Assembly (NCBI RefSeq): GCF_000379725.1
Contig: NZ_KB903654.1
Span: 185,955-249,954 of the forward strand
DNA length: 64,000 nucleotides
Direction: 5' to 3'
DNA from: Cytophaga aurantiaca DSM 3654
GTDB taxonomy: Bacteria > Bacteroidota > Bacteroidia > Cytophagales > Cytophagaceae
This document shows, one piece after another, positions 36,074 to 45,066 of the stretch. Position 1 is the first letter of the stretch, and every line of letters begins with the position of its first letter. The notes beneath the pieces were generated by a model. The model did no database searches. It saw nothing but the letters and a program-made list of their open reading frames with translations, and had not been told where the DNA came from. A program made the position numbers and the translations under genes.

Positions 36074-37081
36074 TTAACCAGAAAGTCTCTCTAACCATCC
36101 TACCAGCTCAACCGCATCATTCAAGGATATAAGAGGTTGTGTACCCTTTCGTATCGAATCAGATACACCTTGATAAAATATACGATAATCACCCGGTAAG
36201 GTAGGATAGGTTTGTATCTGTCCATCTGCAAATTCGATCTTACCAAATTGACCGGCATCTTCAACTCCCCAATCCACTGATAAAGGCTTCTCTCCTGCAT
36301 TCAATCTCGCTTCCTGAGGATCGACACCATATTTCACATACGTACCCTTAGAACCTTTAATAACCCAGCGTGGTGTAGGTTCTTTCTCTAACATACCAGC
36401 ATGTATAGTAAATGTCATCTGATCATATTGAAACGTCACATCAACGTAATCAATACCGATCGCCCCTTTCCGTTGCTTTTTAATATCTGCTGTATAGTTT
36501 TGCGGCTGTCCGAATACGTGGAATGCCTGATCCATCAAATGCGGTCCTAAGTCATACCACAAGCCGTTTCCTAACGCATCTGATTCTTTCCAGTACGTTG
36601 TCCGCGGCTCTGGTCTGTATCGGTCGAAACGTGATTCGATTGAAAATATTTTTCCCAATACTTCTTCCTTTATTATTTTTTGAACGGTTAAAAAATCTCC
36701 ATCCCATCTCCTGTTCTGATACACAAAAATATGCTTCCCTGTTTTTAGAGAAAGTTCCAACAAACGTTTTGCATCGGATGCATATACCGTAAACGGTTTA
36801 TCTACCACAACATGTTTTCCGGCCGACAAAACCTGTGCAGCAAGCTCGGCATGCGTTTCATTGGGAGTAGTCAATACAACCAACTCAATAGCAGGATCTG
36901 AAAGTACCTCCTGAAACGTACGAACAATCTGCGCTTGCGGATAAGCCGTTGCTGCATGTTTGGGTGTACGTTCAACTATTTTTGTTAGTTCAAAAAAAGG
37001 ACTGCTTTCTATAAAAGGAGCATGTAAAAATTCTCCCGCTTTACCAAAACCCACCAATGCCGTTTTAATGCGATCCGACAT
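36074..37081 (-). CDS. Gfo/Idh/MocA family oxidoreductase
   Basis: 335 residues. N-terminal Rossmann domain (TALVGFGKAGEFLHAPFI), VVLTTPNETHAELAAQVLSAGKHVVVDKPFT (the DKP variant of EKP), and C-terminal GFO_IDH domain (NGLWYDLGPHLMDQAFHVFG). It is an NAD(P)-dependent sugar or cyclitol dehydrogenase; the substrate is not predictable. It starts 3 bp after the OmpA-like gene stop, so the pair may be co-transcribed, though the functions seem unrelated. Confidence 0.9.
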   Translation of the reverse strand: MSDRIKTALVGFGKAGEFLHAPFIESSPFFELTKIVERTPKHAATAYPQAQIVRTFQEVLSDPAIELVVLTTPNETHAELAAQVLSAGKHVVVDKPFTVYASDAKRLLELSLKTGKHIFVYQNRRWDGDFLTVQKIIKEEVLGKIFSIESRFDRYRPEPRTTYWKESDALGNGLWYDLGPHLMDQAFHVFGQPQNYTADIKKQRKGAIGIDYVDVTFQYDQMTFTIHAGMLEKEPTPRWVIKGSKGTYVKYGVDPQEARLNAGEKPLSVDWGVEDAGQFGKIEFADGQIQTYPTLPGDYRIFYQGVSDSIRKGTQPLISLNDAVELVGWLERLSG

Positions 37082-37084
37082 GCG

Positions 37085-38605
37085 TTATAATTTAATTATT
37101 TTAAATTCTACCCGACGGTTCTTTGCTCTGTTATCATCGGTATCGTTTGGTACAGAAGGCATCGCTTCTCCATAACCTTTGGCAACCAAACGAGATGCAT
37201 CAATACCGTGTAAGGTTAGATAGCGTACAACAGATTCTGCACGCAGCTGCGACAATTTTAAATTATATGCATCGCTTCCCATATCATCGGTGTGCGCCGA
37301 AATCTCTACCTGCATCGTAGAATTCGTTTTCATCATATCAATTACCCGATCCAGCTCCAATTCAGATTCTTTTGTTAAAGACGCCGAATCAAAATCAAAA
37401 AATAAATTATTCAATCGAAACGATGCGTTTAACTTCAATGGTTCCAACATCATATCTTTTTTCACTTTCTGATAAGCTCCTGCTTTTTCCAGATCGTATA
37501 CCTCCGACTGGAAGCTATACCCCTTGGAGGTTACAGACACATCGTACTTCTTTCCTTTTTGTAGATACAAATTGTATTTACCCGTAATCGAATCATTTTC
37601 GGATTCAAAGATCTGTTCTTTTGTTTTAATATTACTTACCCGTATGGTTGCAGGCATAGGTTTATTTGTTGCTTCATTCTTCACGGTACCTTCCACCAAC
37701 ACTACTTCTTCGGGCTGAAACTCTTTAGGCAAAGGAAGTTTATAAATATCGTCTTTATTATTTTTATTGGTATTCGATAAATAAATAACATCTCCTGAAG
37801 CAGGTACAGAAATCAATTCGTCATCCTTGGGTGTATTAATGAATTCCATTGCAACAGGTGCTCCCCATTTGGATCCTGATTTTTTAGATTGATACAGATC
37901 GTACCCACCCTTACCTCCTGTACGGAACGAAGAAAAGATCAAGGTTTTTCCATCTGCCATGATACGTGGGTATCCTTCGCAGCCACTGTTTACAGGTGCA
38001 GGCAGAGCTTTGGGATTGATAAAATAATTACCTCTTTTTTCAGCAATCATCAATATACAGCAACGTTGTCCGGTTGGTGAGGTAGCGTTTCCGGCACGCA
38101 TAAAATACAACGTCTTGTTATCTGGAGATACAGAAGGAAAGCCATCATAGCCACCTGTATTTACGGTACGCCCCATGTTCTTAGGTGCCTGCCATACATC
38201 GTTTATCTTTTCGCTATACCATAGATCCATGCCGCCAACAGTACCTTTCATATTGGATGTAAAATACAATCGGTTTCCATCGTAACTAAAACATGGACCG
38301 CCTATAAAATCACCTGGCTCCAGACGATTATTGATTACATCCATATCTTTCGGAGCAGACCACACACCATTCACCTGAGTCGAGATATATAAGCGCCAAC
38401 GGCCGCTTTTATCAGATTCAAAGATCAATGTATTGCCATCTGCACTGATGGTTGGGGCAAATTCAGAGAACTCTCCTGTATTAACCGGCTTGCCTAAGGT
38501 ACGAAGGCCCGGATTTATAAGCGTAGGTGCATCATCCTGTGCAGAAACAGTTACACAGAGTAATGAAAAAATTACGATTGAACAATAAACTATAAATCGG
38601 CTCAT
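37085..38605 (-). CDS. Beta-propeller (PD40)/carboxypeptidase-regulatory-like/OmpA protein
   Basis: 506 residues. Signal peptide (LLCVTVSAQ). Six or so PD40 blades (~45-285; APTISADGNTLIFESDKSG, PCFSYDGNRLYFTSN, PSVSPDNKTLYFMR), a CarboxypepD_reg-like domain (~295-375), and an OmpA_C peptidoglycan-binding domain (~390-506; ISAHTDDMGSDAYNLKLSQLRAESV). The order matches the T9SS protein PorE, but the TPR domain that precedes the propeller in PorE is missing. ATG 38605 gives a clean signal peptide; an in-frame ATG at 38629 is less likely. Likely outer-membrane/periplasmic anchor. Confidence 0.85.
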   Translation of the reverse strand: MSRFIVYCSIVIFSLLCVTVSAQDDAPTLINPGLRTLGKPVNTGEFSEFAPTISADGNTLIFESDKSGRWRLYISTQVNGVWSAPKDMDVINNRLEPGDFIGGPCFSYDGNRLYFTSNMKGTVGGMDLWYSEKINDVWQAPKNMGRTVNTGGYDGFPSVSPDNKTLYFMRAGNATSPTGQRCCILMIAEKRGNYFINPKALPAPVNSGCEGYPRIMADGKTLIFSSFRTGGKGGYDLYQSKKSGSKWGAPVAMEFINTPKDDELISVPASGDVIYLSNTNKNNKDDIYKLPLPKEFQPEEVVLVEGTVKNEATNKPMPATIRVSNIKTKEQIFESENDSITGKYNLYLQKGKKYDVSVTSKGYSFQSEVYDLEKAGAYQKVKKDMMLEPLKLNASFRLNNLFFDFDSASLTKESELELDRVIDMMKTNSTMQVEISAHTDDMGSDAYNLKLSQLRAESVVRYLTLHGIDASRLVAKGYGEAMPSVPNDTDDNRAKNRRVEFKIIKL

Positions 38606-38680
38606 GTTTACTGTGTTTATATAAAACAAAACTTTATTTCATTATACCTCGCCCGGCAAAGCTTCCAAACGTTATATATC

Positions 38681-39700
38681 TTAATTATTAATAAGACGAT
38701 TGACAATTATTTCCAATTCGTCTTTATGTTTTTCAATGGTAGCTGCAGCTACATCCATTAAGCGCGCAATATTTTCCGGTGATGCATCGTCCATTTCCTG
38801 ACTTGCTTCACCTAACTCCGGTTGAATCCTGTGATATTGATCTGTTGCCTGTAACGCCTGAAACTGCACGCTAAGCTCTCGTTCAATGGCATCTGCAGCA
38901 CCATTGATCATCACATCCAATAAGGGATTTAACCAGCCTAAGCCACCCCAATCTTTTACCTGTTCGTAAGTGTATACCTTTTGATTCCGGCCTGTTCCCA
39001 ATGAAACTACTTCAAACTGATCTGCAGTTAAGGGAATACCTTTATTTGCAAACAGAACTGCTGCTTCTGTTAAGGCACACAAGGTTGGATTGTTTGCATA
39101 AACAGATCCATCAATCAGCGTATAAGATACTCCGGTAAGTGAATCTATACGGGCAGGTTCAAAGTATAAAGGCGCACTGGCAGTAGCTCTGCATGCATCC
39201 TTCACATAAAAATCCAATGCGTTATTTTGCTTTGCAACATGCGACTGAAAAAACACTGGGGTCTTTCGTTCCACATCGTACGAAGTAATCAAACAGGGCT
39301 TTAACAGTTCGCTTATTTTAGCTTGCTTAAATGCAACATTCAATACTTTTTCCAAAGGCTGGTGTAGGTAACGGGCTTTTAGAAAGCCACCCATAGATGC
39401 TACTTTATTCCAGATATCCGTTGAAAAGATATAATTTCCTTTTTCTAAATAAAATCGAAGCGCATCCGAAGCTGTAAACTTATGCTTTGTTTCATCAAGT
39501 ACTGTCGGACATACATAGGTGGATACAAGAATAGCTCCTGTACTTGTTCCCGCAATAAAATCAAAATAATCGCTTATGCGTACCTCTGGATTTTTGGTAA
39601 GACGCTGCAATCGATTTTCAATGTACACAACAATCGATGCAGGTATAATGCCTCTTATACCACCTCCGTCTATAGATAATATGCGATATTTTTTTTGCAT
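38681..39700 (-). CDS. Patatin-like phospholipase
   Basis: 339 residues. Oxyanion hole DGGGIRGIIP (~11-20), nucleophile GTSTG (~50), catalytic Asp in DGSVYANNP. The Ser-Asp dyad is intact, so acyl hydrolase activity is expected. No signal peptide; cytoplasmic. Similar single-domain patatins act as effectors in CBASS defence, but no cyclase gene is nearby. The start codon overlaps the stop of the TerB-like gene by one base, giving a tight two-gene operon. Confidence 0.9.
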   Translation of the reverse strand: MQKKYRILSIDGGGIRGIIPASIVVYIENRLQRLTKNPEVRISDYFDFIAGTSTGAILVSTYVCPTVLDETKHKFTASDALRFYLEKGNYIFSTDIWNKVASMGGFLKARYLHQPLEKVLNVAFKQAKISELLKPCLITSYDVERKTPVFFQSHVAKQNNALDFYVKDACRATASAPLYFEPARIDSLTGVSYTLIDGSVYANNPTLCALTEAAVLFANKGIPLTADQFEVVSLGTGRNQKVYTYEQVKDWGGLGWLNPLLDVMINGAADAIERELSVQFQALQATDQYHRIQPELGEASQEMDDASPENIARLMDVAAATIEKHKDELEIIVNRLINN

Positions 39701-40074
39701 TAAAAGCGTGTAATGTCAGAAGAGAAACGTTCAATGACAGATGTTTCTTTATAATCTGTTTCGCCAAATGCATCTGCTATTTTTTTCATGAATGAGATGC
39801 AGCGGGTTTTCGTTGCATCATCAAAATCATAATCATGACGATTGGCTTCCAAGGTATCTATAGCATAATCATACGCTTCATTCATTCCAATATGTTGAGA
39901 TTCCAATTGGGTAAACATTGCATTGATCCATTCGCTATCTGTATCAGATAATTGAAATTCTTTTGTTGCCAATTGAAGGATCACTTCTTTTTCTTTTTTC
40001 TGAATTGTTCCGTCTGCTACTGCAATTGCATAAGCCAAACTTCCCATTGCTCTGTGTATGTTTTCCTTTGCCAT
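39700..40074 (-). CDS. TerB-like protein
   Basis: 124 residues, all helical. AMGSLAYAIAVADGTIQKKEKEVILQLA is the TerB N-terminal signature with metal-binding acidic DG..E. The rest is variable. TerB-like domains occur with membrane-stress and defence proteins. Here it is translationally coupled to a patatin (stop/start overlap), suggesting it modulates or localises that enzyme; this is inferred from gene order. Confidence 0.75.
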   Translation of the reverse strand: MAKENIHRAMGSLAYAIAVADGTIQKKEKEVILQLATKEFQLSDTDSEWINAMFTQLESQHIGMNEAYDYAIDTLEANRHDYDFDDATKTRCISFMKKIADAFGETDYKETSVIERFSSDITRF

Positions 40075-40270
40075 GTAAATTCGTATAAAATATTTTTATT
40101 AATTAAAATTATTAAAGATAAAACACCTACTTAAAATGATCTTGATTCTATTTGATATTAAGTAAGAACGGTAAAATTGGTATTCATGTTGCATTTTAAA
40201 TATACACATTCCCGATGGAACACGAAAACAAATTGTGTATAGGGTCTATGAATCAGCAGCTATTACCAAC

Positions 40271-40313
40271 AAAAAAGGAAGGTGTACCTGTTACAGACAC
40301 ACCTTCCTTTTTT
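40271..40313. terminator. Terminator downstream of the TonB operon
   Basis: Perfect 15-bp arms (AAAAAAGGAAGGTGT and its complement) with 13-base loop, flanked by A/T runs, 16 bp past the TPR gene stop. Confidence 0.85.
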
Positions 40314-40329
40314 ATATGTTAAATGGATT

Positions 40330-41895
40330 TTACTTCGCTTTTAAACCATTTATTGCCCTCGTATTGGCTGGGTCTAAAGCAAGCACATTTTTCCAGGCAG
40401 CATCCGCTTTTACTTTATCGCGATTTACTGTATAATACACCGCAATATATTCGTTTGCTTCAATCAATTCATCTTTATACTTTGCACCACTTGGACCACA
40501 CAATTCAATAACTTTCTCGTAAAAAGGTTTCGCTAAACCTTGTTTCATCTCCAAGTCCTGTGCGGAAATTGAACGTGCTCTCCATAAATAACCAAGATAA
40601 ACAGCAGGTTTTAATTCTACTAATTTCGCAAAACTTGAATCTGCCTTTGCATATTCTTTGTTATAAAAATATGCTCTTCCTAATTCGAAAAATATTTTCG
40701 GTTCTTTAGTAGTAGGTTTTATCTGCTTGCTTATATATTCAGCCGTTTTTGCATAATCATTTTTTGAATAGTAATAAGAAGCGATTTCACCATACAGTTC
40801 CAAACGTGTTGTATCTTTAGCAACAGCATACTCCATTTGAGCTATAGCCAATGAATCCTGCCCTAACTTCAATAATATTTTACTGTAATATTCATAATCG
40901 GCAGATTTCGTACTTGCAGCATTTACCTTCTTAAAATATGTTTCCATATCGTTTTTAGCAGGTTCATATTTAGCTAATTCATAATAACATACAGCACGTG
41001 TATTATATATATATGGACTATCATATTTTCTTTTTTCAAGAGTTGTAAATGTCTCTACAGCTTCTGAGTACTTTTGACTTTTCCACAAGAAGAAACCATA
41101 TTTGAATTCAACATCGTCGTTGCGATCGATGTATGATAAATACTTCTTGTAATTTTCAACTGCCAGGTCGTATTTCTTTTTTGTATTGTATACATCTCCT
41201 AATTCACGGTAAAGCGGTCCATACGTAGCATCTACAGCCAAGCCTTCGTTAAAATAGTTTATAGCAAGATCTGTATTACGGACAGCTGTATATAATTTTC
41301 CGTATTTCATTTTTAATAAAGGAACAGAATGAACCAGAGTCCCGGCTTTGTTATAATCTTCAATTTGCTTCGTACCGTCACCTTGTCTTCCATATGCATC
41401 TCCCAGCAATATCCATCCCGTAGCATTCTTTGGATCTACTTCAATAGACTTTTTAAGCAAGGCAATTCCTTTAGGCAATTCAGCTGCTGTGGCATCCAGT
41501 ACATAATATTCACCAATTGCATTTAACACCTGAGAGTTCTTACTGGATGTCAATTGCAAGGCTTTATCAAAACTACGCTGCCCTTCAGTAGTATTCTTAC
41601 TTCTCATAGATACAATACCTATACCTACATAGTTTAAGGCATTGCTTTCATCCGCTTTGATACCTTCCATAAAGAAATACTTAGCAGAATCATTTTTTTC
41701 TTTTCTCAAACAAATATCACCTAAGTAATAATAATAATCGCCCGCTTTTTTACTATTTGAAACAAGAAGATTTTTGTAAATGATATTCGCATTAGAATAT
41801 TGTTCTTTCTCTACATACTTCTGTGCCTGCTCGTCCTGAGCCGAAATAGATAATGAAATAAGCAATGCAGAGATAAAGATAATTACGTGTTTCAT
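40330..41895 (-). CDS. Periplasmic TPR protein of the TonB operon
   Basis: 521 residues. Signal peptide (LLISLSISAQ), then about a dozen TPR-like helix pairs (e.g. GPLYRELGDVYNTKKKYDLA, KIFFELGRAYFYNKEYAKAD). It is the last gene of the ExbB-ExbD-ExbD-TonB-PstS-like operon, an order I recall from other Bacteroidetes. It probably scaffolds proteins in the periplasm. An ATG two codons upstream (41901) is equally possible. Confidence 0.85.
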   Translation of the reverse strand: MKHVIIFISALLISLSISAQDEQAQKYVEKEQYSNANIIYKNLLVSNSKKAGDYYYYLGDICLRKEKNDSAKYFFMEGIKADESNALNYVGIGIVSMRSKNTTEGQRSFDKALQLTSSKNSQVLNAIGEYYVLDATAAELPKGIALLKKSIEVDPKNATGWILLGDAYGRQGDGTKQIEDYNKAGTLVHSVPLLKMKYGKLYTAVRNTDLAINYFNEGLAVDATYGPLYRELGDVYNTKKKYDLAVENYKKYLSYIDRNDDVEFKYGFFLWKSQKYSEAVETFTTLEKRKYDSPYIYNTRAVCYYELAKYEPAKNDMETYFKKVNAASTKSADYEYYSKILLKLGQDSLAIAQMEYAVAKDTTRLELYGEIASYYYSKNDYAKTAEYISKQIKPTTKEPKIFFELGRAYFYNKEYAKADSSFAKLVELKPAVYLGYLWRARSISAQDLEMKQGLAKPFYEKVIELCGPSGAKYKDELIEANEYIAVYYTVNRDKVKADAAWKNVLALDPANTRAINGLKAK

Positions 41896-41940
41896 ATACA
41901 TGAACGTTTTATTTATTTGAGATCTTAGAACAGATTATTG

Positions 41941-42843
41941 TTAATTTTTAAATTCAATTTCACGGGCAGGTATTTTGTAAGGCAATAAGCCTTCTTTAAG
42001 AAAGAGCCGCTGTCCGCGATTATGTATAAAGAAGGAGGCAAAAGCCGTGCCTAAACCTGTACTTGAATCACGGTTTAATACACGAAGAACCCGTTTGAAT
42101 GGATAAGTACCTAATGCTAAATCATTTTGAAAAGGAGAATATGCCTGACTTTGAGCTGTTGCGCTGATCTTAATGATTTTAATAGAAGATAGATATTCGC
42201 GGTGTTGCTTATCTTCTAAATTAACCAGCCAGCTGGAAGAGATACATGCCAACGCTGTAGAGCGCGACTGTACTGATTTGATGATGGCAACATCATCACC
42301 ACCGGTATATATGTGTTTTGTTGATGGCGGTACGCCAAAATAGTTTGTCAGATAATTTGCGACTGAAGAGCCTGCTCCATTTAATTGAATCGTATAAGAT
42401 ACTCCATCCAGTAAACCTGTTTGAAATAATTCTTTTATTTGAGCAACTGTAAGAGAATCTTTAGGAAAAGATTTAGGACCAATCCAGGCAAGTCCATCGT
42501 AGCAAAGTGTATCACTTTCAATCTGCCATCTATTATTGATCACAAGATCTTTTTCTTTGGGTGTTAAATCTCTGGAGACAAATACGGTTCGAAACGTACT
42601 GTTCATCAGATCTGTGATGCACTGCGATTCAGGTTTAACAATCAGTACTACTTTTCTGGTTGGATTTAACCCTTCGTATGTTTTAATAAATGTCCGAATC
42701 GAATTTTCCCATGAAGGGTCACACAATACCGTTACAGTATCGTAGACTGTTTGTGCATCTGTTTTGTTTTCTTTGCTATTTGAACAGGAAATAGCCAATA
42801 AACAAACAAAAGAAAAGAAGAGGTATTTGAAAACAGTATTCAA
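41941..42843 (-). CDS. PstS-like substrate-binding lipoprotein
   Basis: About 300 residues. From a TTG at 42843 the N-terminus is MNTVFKYLFFSFVCLLAISC, a standard lipoprotein signal with Cys in the lipobox. The ATG at 42903 is in frame but overlaps the upstream gene by 47 bp and places 20 polar residues before the signal. The mature part is PBP-like (ITDLMNSTFRTVFVSRDLTPKE, TIQLNGAGSSVANYLTNYF, SSTGLGTAFASFF) and resembles phosphate-binding PstS. No pst transport genes are near; it sits in a TonB operon, so its role may differ from phosphate import. Confidence 0.78.
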   Translation of the reverse strand: MNTVFKYLFFSFVCLLAISCSNSKENKTDAQTVYDTVTVLCDPSWENSIRTFIKTYEGLNPTRKVVLIVKPESQCITDLMNSTFRTVFVSRDLTPKEKDLVINNRWQIESDTLCYDGLAWIGPKSFPKDSLTVAQIKELFQTGLLDGVSYTIQLNGAGSSVANYLTNYFGVPPSTKHIYTGGDDVAIIKSVQSRSTALACISSSWLVNLEDKQHREYLSSIKIIKISATAQSQAYSPFQNDLALGTYPFKRVLRVLNRDSSTGLGTAFASFFIHNRGQRLFLKEGLLPYKIPAREIEFKN

Positions 42844-42856
42844 CTTACTATATGAA

Positions 42857-43051
42857 TTACATATTTCTTTCAATGAACCAGGCACGGTATCCTCTGAAAG
42901 CACCGAAAAGAATTAAAACCACTCCTATGATCAATGTCATGTCTTTACTTAGCATGCCCGTTAATGCCTGGGGATGGGTTATTAAATAAATGCCTATGGC
43001 CGTGTATACAACGGCCATAGTAATTTTAAATCCGAGAAAAAGATTTTTCAT
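42857..43051 (-). CDS. Small two-helix membrane protein in TonB operon
   Basis: 64 residues, two transmembrane segments (~7-26 and ~37-53) with a short loop (HPQALTGMLSKDM) and a positively charged end (FRGYRAWFIERNM). No family recognised. It begins 1 bp after the tonB stop, so it is in the operon. It may be an accessory of the energy-transducing complex. Confidence 0.7.
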   Translation of the reverse strand: MKNLFLGFKITMAVVYTAIGIYLITHPQALTGMLSKDMTLIIGVVLILFGAFRGYRAWFIERNM

Positions 43052-43052
43052 T

Positions 43053-43901
43053 TTATTGAGTTGTCAACGTAAATTTAACACGTTGAGTTAAGGTAACTTT
43101 TCGTAATTCACCACTTTGACGAGCCGGAATAAAATCAGGCATAGATTTAATTACACGCACTGCTTCGGCATCACAAGAAGGATCCAATCCTCTGCCTGGT
43201 ACTACCTGCACATCTGTAACTTTACCTTCTTTTGTAATTGTATATTTAACATACACAACTCCTTCTACTTTACGCTGCTTTGCATCTTCCGGATAGAACA
43301 TTTTACCCATAATATACTTTTCACGTGCTTTTGCGCTTTCAGCATCGGTAGCTGTACCTTTAAATCGAGGCATTTCCTGAGCAAACGTAAATACTTCTTC
43401 AGTCTTCTCAGTGCCGGTACCACCTATCTTGCCGGATGGATCATTATCCGGATCCTGATACTCATCTGATTTTTTACCTGCAACATTTTGGGTAGAAACC
43501 TTGCTATTCAGAAGTGAATCCAGTTCATTGATCTGCTCTTCCTTTGCAACCATCTTATCAGGTTTGATGATCGGCGGCATGAATTTTATTTCCTCAATTT
43601 TAGGCTGCTCTTTAGGAGGCGGAGGTGGCAATTTTTCTTTTTCCTCTGCTTTAAGTTCCTCTGTAACCGGCTCCATGTCTATTATAACGGGCACATAAGC
43701 TTCTTCCACTTTTGCCGTAAATTTATAGTAAAAATGAATGCTTGTAGCTACAACGACAAAAGCAATACACGTAAATATAACTGCTTTGCTTACATTTTTT
43801 TCGTACCAAACACGAAGAAAATAACCACCATACGATTTGTTTCTATCGTCAAAAACGATCTCGTCTAAGGTAGCTGTATATAAATCTAATTCCTTTTCCA
43901 T
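43053..43901 (-). CDS. tonB: TonB energy transducer
   Basis: 282 residues. One N-terminal transmembrane helix (~36-60), a Pro/Glu/Lys-rich spacer (KLPPPPPKEQPKIEEI) and a C-terminal TonB domain (~195-282; FYPEDAKQRKVEGVVYVKYTITKEGKV). It transmits proton-motive force from ExbB/ExbD to outer-membrane receptors. It starts 3 bp after exbD2. Confidence 0.93.
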   Translation of the reverse strand: MEKELDLYTATLDEIVFDDRNKSYGGYFLRVWYEKNVSKAVIFTCIAFVVVATSIHFYYKFTAKVEEAYVPVIIDMEPVTEELKAEEKEKLPPPPPKEQPKIEEIKFMPPIIKPDKMVAKEEQINELDSLLNSKVSTQNVAGKKSDEYQDPDNDPSGKIGGTGTEKTEEVFTFAQEMPRFKGTATDAESAKAREKYIMGKMFYPEDAKQRKVEGVVYVKYTITKEGKVTDVQVVPGRGLDPSCDAEAVRVIKSMPDFIPARQSGELRKVTLTQRVKFTLTTQ

Positions 43902-43904
43902 AGA

Positions 43905-44429
43905 TTAATTAACTGAAGCGTTTTCTGCCTGAACAAGTTGTATGTCATTAGGTGTAGCATCTACCAATGCTTGCTTCCCAATTCCCAAAATTCCCAGTTC
44001 ATCAATAATGTCTACTAAGTTTTTGTATTTTGAATCTTTCATTGGCTTGATAACAACATTCAAATTTTTACCAACGGCCTTTTTACGTTCAATAAGTGTT
44101 GCACGAATTCCATCTTCAGAGAAATCTGTTTTATGAAAATCTGTAGTGCCATCCTGATTCATTACATACCAATACACTGCATCGTCTTTACCCAATATAA
44201 GTGTAATTGCATTACTTGCTTTCAATTCCGGTTGATCCTTCTGGTCTTTCACATCCGGCGGAACAGCAAAATCAAACTTTTGTTGCTTTGTTAAGGTCGT
44301 AGCCAACATAAAGAAGGTAATTAAAAGAAAGGCCAAATCCACCATAGGTGTCATATCTACTTTCGTAGACATTTTTTTGGATCTCTTTTTTCCTCCTTTA
44401 TCGCCGCCGCCTGTATTAATTTCAGCCAT
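43905..44429 (-). CDS. ExbD/TolR-family protein (second copy)
   Basis: 174 residues. One transmembrane helix with the essential Asp (VDMTPMVDLAFLLITFFML) and a periplasmic domain (KNLVDIIDELGILG). Second of two adjacent ExbD-type genes, 6 bp after the first. Works with the ExbB-like channel in proton-driven energisation. Confidence 0.92.
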   Translation of the reverse strand: MAEINTGGGDKGGKKRSKKMSTKVDMTPMVDLAFLLITFFMLATTLTKQQKFDFAVPPDVKDQKDQPELKASNAITLILGKDDAVYWYVMNQDGTTDFHKTDFSEDGIRATLIERKKAVGKNLNVVIKPMKDSKYKNLVDIIDELGILGIGKQALVDATPNDIQLVQAENASVN

Positions 44430-44435
44430 GATATT

Positions 44436-45041
44436 TTATAAGTTTGTGGGTTTATTTTCCAGTGATGTCACTAGACTAAACTCATAAATTCTTCTTTTTT
44501 TAAGGGCAGCAATTACTTCTCCAAACTTCGTATAGTTTGCATCTTTATCGCCTTTAATTGCTATAGTCACTTTGGGTCTTACGCCTTTTGCCGTAGCAAT
44601 CCATTGCTCTAACTCGTTATTGGTAGAGTCTGCCGGAATTCCTGATTGTGGAAACTTTTTTCTCACTGCATCCGACTGCGCCAAATACGAAATTAAATCA
44701 GATCGCTGCATACCAAAAGTTTCTGTCAATTCGAATGTTTCCTTTTGTTTAGGCGATAAATTTAGTTTAAATGTATTTGAATACGCATCAATCATTTCTC
44801 TTCTGAGAATCTGATCCGGTATGGTTAAGAAAATACGATCGTCTTTACTGATCGAAATTCGAATCAGATCTTTTTCTTCGTATTTCTCAGTGGATACAGA
44901 CGATGGTACATCAAACTGAGCGGGCTCAGGTACTTTCATTTTAGCCGTGAGGATAAAGAAAGTTAGTAACAGGAATGCCATATCACACATGGCAGTCATG
45001 TCAAGAGAAATACTTTGTCTTTTTGCTTTTACTTTGGACAT
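44436..45041 (-). CDS. ExbD/TolR-family protein (first copy)
   Basis: 201 residues. Transmembrane helix with conserved Asp (LDMTAMCDMAFLLLTFFIL), periplasmic domain longer than in the second copy. 25 bp after the ExbB-like gene. Two ExbD paralogues in a row are usual for this phylum and may form heteromers. Confidence 0.92.
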   Translation of the reverse strand: MSKVKAKRQSISLDMTAMCDMAFLLLTFFILTAKMKVPEPAQFDVPSSVSTEKYEEKDLIRISISKDDRIFLTIPDQILRREMIDAYSNTFKLNLSPKQKETFELTETFGMQRSDLISYLAQSDAVRKKFPQSGIPADSTNNELEQWIATAKGVRPKVTIAIKGDKDANYTKFGEVIAALKKRRIYEFSLVTSLENKPTNL

Positions 45042-45066
45042 GGCCTAATAAATTAGTACTATTTAA

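Noticed and set aside
38681-40074. CBASS defence operon
   Set aside because: The patatin resembles CBASS effectors, but no cGAS/DncV-like cyclase, E1/E2/JAB or HORMA/TRIP13 gene is adjacent.
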